DNA of 5,094 nt. Origin: an uncultured Lysobacteraceae bacterium (GTDB taxonomy: Bacteria; Pseudomonadota; Gammaproteobacteria; Xanthomonadales; Rhodanobacteraceae). This document shows positions 1-5,094 of the stretch, piece by piece. Every line of letters begins with the position of its first letter. Within the stretch, counting starts at the first letter, position 1. The stretch covers positions 1 through 5,094 of the forward strand of contig CAMLLF010000356.1 of the NCBI GenBank assembly GCA_946480705.1, read 5' to 3'. The notes beneath the pieces were generated by a model. That model was not told where the DNA came from and ran no database searches. It saw only the letters and a program-made list of their open reading frames with translations. The translations under genes and the position numbers were made by a program.

Positions 1-96
1 ACGATGAGAAGGTCGTACGCGACGCTCTTCAGCAGCTCGATCGCCTCCGCTCCCCAATCCTCGTCTTCGGCGCCGGCCGGGACCTCGTCGTGCCAC
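1..96. other. Non-aceE segment fused to the middle of aceE
   Basis: AceE homology starts at about codon 32 of the open frame, where Pro-Arg-Arg (from position 97) fits the conserved linker that normally reads Gly-Tyr-Leu-Pro-x-Arg. Upstream of that no + frame gives AceE-like sequence. The segment is codon-like in two mutually antisense registers. The + reading from position 3 contains SPILVFGAGRDLVVPPEE, which resembles the acid-loop region of alpha/beta hydrolases. The - reading contains EAIELLKSVAYDLLIV, which resembles a response-regulator receiver domain. One of these is probably a shadow of the other, and I cannot decide which. The segment could be a genomic rearrangement breakpoint or an assembly chimera at a contig end. 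Confidence 0.5.
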
Positions 97-1380
97 CCGA
101 GGAGACCCTCCACGTCGCTGCCGACGCCGGCGCTCCCCGCGCTGGAGCAGATCACCAAGGGCAGCGGCGAGCGCGAGATCTCCACGACGATGGCATTCGT
201 GCGCGGCCTCAACCTGCTGCTGCGCGACAAGGCGATCGGTCCGCGCATCGTGCCCATCGTCGCCGACGAGGCGCGCACGTTCGGCATGGAGGGGATGTTC
301 CGCCAGATCGGCATCTACGCGCCGTTCGGGCAGAAGTACAAGCCGCAGGATTCCGACCAGCTGCTGTACTACCGCGAGGATCAGGCCGGCCAGGTGCTGC
401 AGGAAGGCATCACCGAAGCCGGCGCGACCTGCAGCTGGATCGCCGCGGCGACGAGCTACAGCACCAACGACCTGCCGATGCTGCCGGTCTTCATCTTCTA
501 CTCGATGTTCGGCATGCAGCGCGTCGGCGACCTGTGCTGGGCCGCCGGCGACATGCGCGCGCGCGGATTCCTGCTCGGCGCCACCGCCGGCCGCACGACG
601 CTCAACGGCGAAGGCCTGCAGCACGAGGACGGCCACAGCCATCTGCTCGCCGGATCGATTCCGAACTGCAAGTCGTACGACCCGACTTTTTCCTACGAAG
701 TCGCCGTGATCCTGCAGGACGGCACGCGCCGCATGCTGACCGAACAGGAAGACGTCTACTACTACATCACCGTGATGAACGAGAACTACAGCCATCCCGA
801 CCTGCCCGCAGGCGCCGAGGAAGGCATCATCAAGGGCATGTACCTGTTCAAGGACGGCGGCAAGCCGAAGAAGAACGCGCCGCATGTGCAGTTGCTGGGC
901 TCCGGCACGATCCTGCGCGAAGTCATCGCCGCGGCCGAATTGCTGGAGAAGGACTTCGGCGTCAGCAGCGACATCTGGAGCTGCCCGAGCTTCACGGAAC
1001 TGCGCCGTGACGGTCACGACGCGGAACGCTGGAACCGCCTGCATCCCGAAGACAAGCCGCGCAAGGCCTACGTGACGCAGTGCCTCGACGGCCGCGCCGG
1101 CCCGGCGATCGCCGCGACCGACTACGTGCGCCAGCACGCCGACTCGATCCGCGCGTTCCTTCCCGACGGAATGCGCTACACCGTGCTCGGCACCGACGGC
1201 TTCGGCCGCAGCGACACGCGCGCGAACCTGCGCCGCTTCTTCGAGGTCGACCGCTACTACATTGCACAAGCGGCCATCGCCGCACTCGCCGCCGAAGGCA
1301 AGATGCACGCGAAAGACGTCGCGCGCGCGATCAAGGAATGGAAGATCGACGCGGACAAGGCGAATCCGACGACGGTGTAA
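1..1380 (+). CDS. aceE: Pyruvate dehydrogenase E1 component, homodimeric type (3' half; 5' part missing)
   Basis: AceE is the thiamine-diphosphate-dependent E1 subunit of the cytosolic pyruvate dehydrogenase complex. It decarboxylates pyruvate and passes the acetyl group to the lipoyl domains of E2 (AceF). The frame matches residues of about 463 to the C-terminus of the ~890-aa family. Numbering from the ATG at 4, a constant offset of 433 maps E. coli active-site residues onto this protein: D88/E89 (D521/E522, in the DEARTFGME motif), E138 (E571, contacts the ThDP aminopyrimidine), Y166 (Y599), and E203/H207 (E636/H640, in NGEGLQHEDGHSH). The C-terminal domain carries GTDGFGRSD (about 396-404) and ends in the usual IDADKANP stretch. 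No internal indel or frameshift is seen, so this half looks functional. The N-terminal ThDP domain is absent, and the first ~31 codons are Ser-rich and do not resemble AceE, so the ATG at 4 is not a credible start. No aceF or lpd follows. A hairpin begins 17 nt after the stop. Confidence 0.95.
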   Translation, partial: TMRRSYATLFSSSIASAPQSSSSAPAGTSSCHPRRPSTSLPTPALPALEQITKGSGEREISTTMAFVRGLNLLLRDKAIGPRIVPIVADEARTFGMEGMFRQIGIYAPFGQKYKPQDSDQLLYYREDQAGQVLQEGITEAGATCSWIAAATSYSTNDLPMLPVFIFYSMFGMQRVGDLCWAAGDMRARGFLLGATAGRTTLNGEGLQHEDGHSHLLAGSIPNCKSYDPTFSYEVAVILQDGTRRMLTEQEDVYYYITVMNENYSHPDLPAGAEEGIIKGMYLFKDGGKPKKNAPHVQLLGSGTILREVIAAAELLEKDFGVSSDIWSCPSFTELRRDGHDAERWNRLHPEDKPRKAYVTQCLDGRAGPAIAATDYVRQHADSIRAFLPDGMRYTVLGTDGFGRSDTRANLRRFFEVDRYYIAQAAIAALAAEGKMHAKDVARAIKEWKIDADKANPTTV

Positions 1381-1396
1381 TGTCGTCCATCCGACA

Positions 1397-1430
1397 GGTC
1401 GCGGGATGCACCGGTATGCATCCCGCGACC
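1397..1430 (+). terminator. Perfect 14-bp stem-loop after aceE, candidate terminator
   Basis: GGTCGCGGGATGCA (1397-1410) pairs without mismatch with TGCATCCCGCGACC (1417-1430) around the 6-nt loop CCGGTA. It lies 17 nt beyond the aceE stop codon, the usual place for a 3'-end structure. No run of T follows on either strand, so it is not a canonical intrinsic terminator. It may stabilise the mRNA 3' end, act with Rho, or belong to a family of dispersed palindromes. The structure is certain; the function is inferred from position. Confidence 0.55.
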
Positions 1431-1529
1431 CGTCGATGCAGGGAGCGCGGCGTCTGGCCGCGATTGATGGGAAGGAAGCGTCGGTCGTGGGAATCGCCGT
1501 GATGGCGCTTCCGAACATACCGAACCGGT

Positions 1530-1558
1530 TTGCTGGCCATTCGGCCGCTGCGCATATT
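1530..1558 (+). promoter_or_regulatory. Weak sigma-70-like promoter candidate
   Basis: TTGCTG (1530-1535) and CATATT (1553-1558) are separated by 17 nt, matching the consensus hexamers at 3/6 and 4/6 positions. It points toward the repeat-protein gene and would give a leader of about 200 nt containing the hairpin at 1626-1654. It is the best-spaced candidate I found between the aceE hairpin and the next gene, but the match is poor and the assignment is tentative. Confidence 0.2.
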
Positions 1559-1625
1559 CCAAGCCGCCGCTTCGCGCGGTACACGGCGCGCTGATCACGT
1601 TTTATCCCTGACTGCGATTGTCTTT

Positions 1626-1654
1626 CCATAGCGACCGCGCTGCGGTCGCTATGG
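1626..1654. repeat. Perfect 13-bp inverted repeat in the probable 5' leader
   Basis: CCATAGCGACCGC (1626-1638) pairs perfectly with GCGGTCGCTATGG (1642-1654) across only 3 nt (GCT). The right arm ends 113 nt before the ATG at 1768. Neither strand has a T-tract after the stem, so it does not look like an intrinsic terminator in either direction. It could be an operator palindrome, an mRNA leader structure, or a copy of a dispersed REP-like palindrome. The pairing is directly visible; the role is unknown. Confidence 0.55.
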
Positions 1655-1767
1655 CCGGCTGCTCGTGCAGCTGGTTCGGCCGACCGTACGAGTCATCCCA
1701 AATTCGCGCGTTCGAGCCGTCGCAACCCCAGCGCGCGTCCGGCCCGGCCGCCGCCGTCTCGCAATCC

Positions 1768-4368
1768 ATGAACGTCGCAAAAAAACTAGTCCTCGCTGCG
1801 CTCGCAACGACGCCGGCATGGGCGGGACCGGTCCGCACGACGCTCGTGACCGACGCCAACCCGTCGCCGGTCGTCGCCGACTCGAATCCGAGCGGCTTCT
1901 ATGCGCATGACGGACTGCTGTATTTCACCGCGTGGCGCGCCGACGTCGGGCGGCAGCTGTTCGCGAGCGACGGCGTGTCGGCGCAGGCGAGGCTGGTCCA
2001 CGATTTTTCCGCCGATGGTGTTCTGTCCAATCCCTATGTGCTCGGCCGGATCGGCAACCGGCTCATCGTCTCGACGCAGGATGTGACCGACTACCCGTTT
2101 GACGGCTACCGTCACGTTCTGTTCGCGCTCGATCTCGACAGGCGCCAGCCGACGCCGCTGGTCGAATTCGCTGCGCAGTACAATATTTATACATGGCGCA
2201 TCGGCCGCGTCGGCGAAGCGCCGGGCCATGTGCTATTCACCGATCTCGTCGACGGCACTGTCTGGAGCACGGACGGCACGCCGGAAGGCACGCAGCGGCG
2301 TTACTCGCCGACGCCGCTCGACAATTCGGTCAGCACGCGCACGGCCTGCTCGCTGGATGATCGCGTCGTGTTCGTCGGCCGCAACGGGTCGCAGCGCGTC
2401 CTCTGGACCAGCGACGGCACGGCGCAAGGCACGCAGGCGGTCACGCCGCTGCCGGAGTCGGGGTTTCCGCGGGCTGCGGTTCGCGCCGGCAACCGCTGCC
2501 ATGTACTGATCGATCGCAATCCGGGCTGGGCGCTATGGAGCAGCGACGGCACCGCGGCGGGGACGGTGTTCGCCGCCGTCGCGGACGACAACGCATCGGG
2601 TCCGCTCGCCGCAGTCGGCGGTGCCGCGTTCGTACTGAGCAGAGAGGTCCTGAACAACGGCAACCGGTTCGTCCGCCTGTTTCGCGGCGGCCAGGTGGCG
2701 CCGGTGCTCGATCTGCCCGGAATGACGGCCGGCGACCTCGCGAACGCGGGCGGCCGGCTCGCGTTCGCATATCGCCCTTCATTCGGCGAGTCCTATTCGA
2801 TCCTCATCAGCGATGGCACCGCGTCGGGAACGCATCTCGCGACGTTGGCCGGCGTTCCGTTGCAGCTCGCCGACGCGGGGCCGGTCGTTGAAGCCGGCGG
2901 ACGCTTCTTCGTGCACGGCGGCGACACGCTGTACGCGATCGATCCGCTGACCGCACAGGCGACGAACCTCGGCAGCAAGCCGGTGTTCCGCAGTGTCTGG
3001 GAAATCGCGTCGCTCGGCGCGATCGCGTTCGACGCGATCGACGACGGCGTGCATGGCGAAGAACTCTGGCGCAGCAATGGAACCGCCGCCGGCACGGGCC
3101 TGCTGCACGACATCGCGCAGCGCACCGGCGATGGTGTCGCGGCGCCTTACGCCGGCGGGGTCGTGCGCGACGGTGCCGTGTTCTTCGCCAATGCCGTCTA
3201 CAGGCCCGGCGCCCCTGCCTCGCCGTTATGGCGCACCGACGGCACGCCGGCGGGTACGCGCGCGCTGGCTCATCCGGCCGGCAGTGCCGTCGCCTCGATC
3301 GCCGCGTTCGACGACGGCATCGTGTTCTCGACGTCGAATGCGAATGAACCGGCCGCGCGGCTGTATTGGACGAGCCGCGATTTCGGCGCGACGTATCCGA
3401 TCTGGGATCTGCCGGCCAGTCATGCGCTCAGTGCCAGCGCGGACGGCCGGGCGCTGGTTTTCTTGTGCACATTGCCAGGGTTCCACAATCTGAGTCTTTG
3501 CGGTCGGCGCGACACCGATCTCCAGGCCGGCGTGCTGTTGTCCGGCGGCAACGACACCGGCGGAAGGCACGGACTGATCGGTGGCCTCGGTTCCTCCGTC
3601 ATCCTGCAGTTCAACGATCGTCTGTGGCGCAGCGACGGCACGATGCCGGGCACGTTCGAAATCGCACCGGGGCTCGCGGTCACCGAAACGAGTCCGAACA
3701 TCGCCGGCGTGACGGCCGGCGGCGCGCTGCTGTTCATGGCCTGCCTCGGTCCGAACGGCTCGGACTGCGGATTGCATCGCTCCGACGGCACTGCTGCGGG
3801 TACGTATCGCCTGGTCTCCACCGAACACGACCGGTTCGCCACGTTCGCGCCGCTGGGCCAGCGCTCCATCTTCAGTACCTACTCCGGCGCGCTCTGGGTC
3901 ACCGACGGCAGCGTCGCCGGAACGCAACTGCTCGATGCCTACGCCGGCATCGCCAACGACGTCATCGCATCGACCGGTACGCAGGTGCATTTCATCGCGC
4001 GGCGATACGAACCGGACGAGATGGCCTACATCGTCACTGACGGCACGCCGGCCGGCACGCGACGCGTGCTGCCGCCGGCCGGGTTCTATCCCGGCACCGG
4101 CGCGCCGCTCGTCGTCGATGCGGACACGGTCGTCTTTTCCTGCTGGGGCGCTGATACCGGATACGAACTCTGCCGCGTCGACGGTGCCGGCAATGACTGG
4201 GCACTCGCCGCCGACATCGCGCCCGGGCGGCGGTCCTCTGCGCCCGAACAACTGGCCCGCGTCGGCAATGTCGCGTATTTCACGGCCGACGACGGCCATC
4301 ACGGTTCGGAGCTGTGGCGTGTCGAGCCGTTTGTCGATGCGATATTCGTGGGGAATTTCCAGCCGTGA
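1768..4368 (+). CDS. Exported ELWxxDGT-repeat protein, probable multi-beta-propeller
   Basis: The 866-aa product has no known enzymatic role. It belongs to proteins with the ELWxxDGT repeat, which are secreted or surface-associated and of unknown function. The start at 1768 is chosen because it gives a good Sec signal peptide, MNVAKKLVLAALATTPAWA, with cleavage after A19. The frame stays open up to a TTG at 1618, but those 50 residues are not protein-like and cross a perfect hairpin. No Shine-Dalgarno is seen before 1768. Clear LWxSDGTxxGT motifs have their Asp at about residues 169, 216, 260, 349, 491, 623, 673, 713 and 758, with an Asn variant at 437. Degenerate copies near 68, 122, 307, 392, 537, 582, 805 and 853 fill the gaps, giving about 18 units of about 46 residues across the whole mature chain. 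It has eight cysteines, six of them in three close pairs. It ends in DAIFVGNFQP. Neither flanking gene suggests a partner. Confidence 0.9.
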   Translation: MNVAKKLVLAALATTPAWAGPVRTTLVTDANPSPVVADSNPSGFYAHDGLLYFTAWRADVGRQLFASDGVSAQARLVHDFSADGVLSNPYVLGRIGNRLIVSTQDVTDYPFDGYRHVLFALDLDRRQPTPLVEFAAQYNIYTWRIGRVGEAPGHVLFTDLVDGTVWSTDGTPEGTQRRYSPTPLDNSVSTRTACSLDDRVVFVGRNGSQRVLWTSDGTAQGTQAVTPLPESGFPRAAVRAGNRCHVLIDRNPGWALWSSDGTAAGTVFAAVADDNASGPLAAVGGAAFVLSREVLNNGNRFVRLFRGGQVAPVLDLPGMTAGDLANAGGRLAFAYRPSFGESYSILISDGTASGTHLATLAGVPLQLADAGPVVEAGGRFFVHGGDTLYAIDPLTAQATNLGSKPVFRSVWEIASLGAIAFDAIDDGVHGEELWRSNGTAAGTGLLHDIAQRTGDGVAAPYAGGVVRDGAVFFANAVYRPGAPASPLWRTDGTPAGTRALAHPAGSAVASIAAFDDGIVFSTSNANEPAARLYWTSRDFGATYPIWDLPASHALSASADGRALVFLCTLPGFHNLSLCGRRDTDLQAGVLLSGGNDTGGRHGLIGGLGSSVILQFNDRLWRSDGTMPGTFEIAPGLAVTETSPNIAGVTAGGALLFMACLGPNGSDCGLHRSDGTAAGTYRLVSTEHDRFATFAPLGQRSIFSTYSGALWVTDGSVAGTQLLDAYAGIANDVIASTGTQVHFIARRYEPDEMAYIVTDGTPAGTRRVLPPAGFYPGTGAPLVVDADTVVFSCWGADTGYELCRVDGAGNDWALAADIAPGRRSSAPEQLARVGNVAYFTADDGHHGSELWRVEPFVDAIFVGNFQP

Positions 4369-4398
4369 GCTACGTTGACTCCGCAAATGGAAGGTACC

Positions 4399-4421
4399 GT
4401 CGCACGCTACTGCGTCGCGAC
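4399..4421 (+). terminator. Imperfect stem-loop after the repeat gene, candidate terminator
   Basis: GTCGCACGC (4399-4407) pairs with GCGT-C-GCGAC (4412-4421) around the loop TACT. This gives 9 bp with a single bulged C. It starts 31 nt after the stop codon of the ELWxxDGT-repeat gene. No T-run follows, so the terminator assignment rests on position and GC-rich pairing alone. Confidence 0.3.
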
Positions 4422-4804
4422 ATCGGGGCTCTCCAGCAGCTCGCTTCCGAATCGCCGGTGCAGATACGGCCCGAGACGACAGGACCGAGATCGCCGGGTG
4501 ATTCGGGCCTTGCACGCAGTTCCTTTCCCAGGTCGTGCCGCCGGCAGCGACACACTGTCAGCAGAGCGTCAACGCGATGATTACCGGAATCCCTCGATCT
4601 GGCGGCACGCACTTCTCGCAGAAGCTCGATGCAAGCGGCGTCGCACAGGCCAGTTCGTCGCCCAGGCCGGCGACGTAGCCCTATTACACGGCTTCGCCGA
4701 CGGGTTCGACTGAGGCCTGCGTAACGTCCCGCACAAGCGGTCGCAAGCGTTGACGGCATAGGCGCGAAACGCCGTTGCGGCTACGATCCCGCGCCAGGGG
4801 ACGC

Positions 4805-4809
4805 AGGGG
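4805..4809 (+). promoter_or_regulatory. Ribosome binding site supporting the GTG start at 4818
   Basis: AGGGG lies 8 nt before the GTG at 4818 and is a fair Shine-Dalgarno match. It supports the GTG over the in-frame ATG at 4833, whose product would lack the basic n-region of the signal peptide. The ATG does have a purine-rich stretch before it, so it is not excluded. Confidence 0.5.
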
Positions 4810-4817
4810 CGGGCGAC

Positions 4818-5094
4818 GTGAAACCGAAGAGAATGCAGATTGGTCTGGGCATGGTAGTGCTCGCTGCGGGCGCTCGTGCGGACCTCGTCACCTTCGAACC
4901 CGTCGCAGCGAACCTCGACCGCCTCACGACCATCGTCTCGACGCCGTTCTTCCCGGGCGATCTGTTCGTCGCTGAACAGCCGGGGCGCGTGCGCCTCGTC
5001 GAGAACGGCGTGCTGCGCGCGGCACCGTTTCTCGACATCACCGACCGCACGAAATCGAGCGGTTTCGAGCAGGGCCTGACCGGCTTCGCACTGC
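4818..5094 (+). CDS. Secreted PQQ-dependent sugar (glucose/sorbosone) dehydrogenase-like protein, 5' part
   Basis: Only the first 92 codons are in the window; the frame is open at the right edge. The GTG start gives a signal peptide with a basic KPKR n-region, a hydrophobic IGLGMVVLAAG core and an Ala-Arg-Ala site near residue 18, so export to the periplasm is expected. The mature part carries the first-blade pattern of the PQQ-dependent glucose/sorbosone dehydrogenase family: FVAEQPGRVRLVENG (about 50-64), then PFLDITDR (70-77) and GFEQGLTGFAL (82-92). In relatives the last motif runs directly into a conserved His-Pro, which here would lie just past the window edge. Members are six-bladed propellers that oxidise aldoses using PQQ and calcium. 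Catalytic and PQQ-binding residues are not yet reached, so activity and substrate cannot be judged. The gene lies 449 nt after the repeat gene and probably has its own promoter. Confidence 0.85.
   Translation, partial: MKPKRMQIGLGMVVLAAGARADLVTFEPVAANLDRLTTIVSTPFFPGDLFVAEQPGRVRLVENGVLRAAPFLDITDRTKSSGFEQGLTGFAL

Larger units (their letters stand above)
1381..1767. other. Intergenic region between aceE and the ELWxxDGT-repeat gene
   Basis: This 387-nt stretch has no reading frame with protein-like composition on either strand. Open frames across it are short, rich in Arg and Ser, and match no family I recognise. It holds a perfect 14-bp hairpin right after aceE, a second perfect 13-bp hairpin about 115 nt before the next start codon, and one weak sigma-70-like promoter candidate between them. 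A short inverted repeat (7 bp, at 1474-1480 and 1506-1512) has a 25-nt loop and is probably chance. No Shine-Dalgarno sequence is evident ahead of the downstream ATG at 1768. Confidence 0.7.
4369..4817. other. Intergenic region without a convincing gene
   Basis: This 449-nt stretch follows the repeat gene. The frame of the repeat gene stays open beyond its stop, from 4369 to a TGA at 4711-4713, but the translation is Arg- and Ser-rich and has no signature. A - strand reading around 4560-4680 has several cysteines (FCEKC, LC, QC) but is broken by stops. An imperfect hairpin sits at 4399-4421. A weaker one lies at 4668-4699 (6+4 bp, with a 3-nt bulge and 9-nt loop). TTGACG at 4750-4755 resembles a -35 box, but no suitably spaced -10 follows. 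The region could be ordinary spacer carrying the promoter of the next gene, or a decayed gene; I cannot tell which. Confidence 0.6.

Noticed and set aside
90..1010. 306-codon + frame overlapping aceE
   Set aside because: The translation is Arg/His/Ala-rich low complexity, and the aceE frame has overwhelming family similarity over the same bases. Only its first few codons matter, as part of the segment before the aceE junction.
1474..1512. Inverted repeat GGAAGCG/CGCTTCC
   Set aside because: Only 7 bp with a 25-nt loop, which is expected by chance in a region of this size and composition.
1618..1767. TTG (1618) or ATG (1651) as an upstream start for the repeat protein
   Set aside because: The extra residues are not protein-like, cross a perfect hairpin, and would bury the clear Sec signal peptide that begins at 1768.
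2178..2196. AT-rich patch containing TACAAT inside the repeat gene
   Set aside because: It encodes an ordinary blade strand (QYNIYTW), and no -35-like hexamer lies at a suitable distance upstream.
3226..4515. 429-codon open frame on the - strand
   Set aside because: It is the codon-register antisense of the ELWxxDGT-repeat gene. Its translation is Arg/Gly/Ala-rich with no motif, signal peptide or RBS, and GC-rich genes commonly produce such shadows.
4370..4759. 129-codon - strand frame in the second intergenic region
   Set aside because: The composition is very Arg-rich, no domain is recognisable, and there is no RBS.
4750..4787. TTGACG (4750) with TACGAT (4782) as a promoter for the dehydrogenase gene
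   Set aside because: The spacer is 26 nt, far from the 16-18 expected, and no better -10 lies at the right distance.

Overview
The window is GC-rich. Every gene I can support lies on the + strand, and codon third positions are strongly G/C-biased. The clearest gene encodes the homodimeric (AceE-type) pyruvate dehydrogenase E1, a form typical of gamma- and betaproteobacteria (also actinobacteria). The other two genes encode secreted proteins with Sec signal peptides: an ELWxxDGT-repeat protein and a PQQ-dependent sugar-dehydrogenase-like protein. Together with the Xanthomonadales-like C-terminal tail of the repeat protein, this suggests a free-living, high-GC proteobacterium, possibly of the Xanthomonadales/Rhodanobacteraceae. 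The taxonomic guess is inference only.

Layout. (1) Positions 1 to about 96 do not read as aceE in any + frame, although the aceE frame happens to stay open through them. They look like foreign or rearranged DNA joined to the middle of aceE. (2) About 97-1380 is the 3' half of aceE, covering the middle and C-terminal domains with all recognisable active-site residues intact. (3) 1381-1767 is a 387-nt intergenic region with two near-ideal hairpins (1397-1430 and 1626-1654) and one weak promoter candidate. (4) 1768-4368 encodes an 866-aa exported protein built almost entirely from about 18 units of roughly 46 residues of the ELWxxDGT type, probably several beta-propellers. (5) 4369-4817 is 449 nt with no convincing gene, apart from a hairpin just after the repeat gene. 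(6) 4818-5094 is the 5' end of a secreted PQQ-dependent glucose/sorbosone-dehydrogenase-like gene that runs off the window.

The three genes do not form an obvious pathway. AceE is cytosolic and feeds pyruvate into the TCA cycle. The other two are exported proteins in separate transcription contexts, with gaps of 387 and 449 nt. No mobile element, CRISPR array, tRNA or rRNA is visible. The points most worth following up are the break inside aceE at the left edge, the very regular multi-propeller architecture with its localised cysteine pairs, and the perfect hairpin in the probable leader of the repeat gene.
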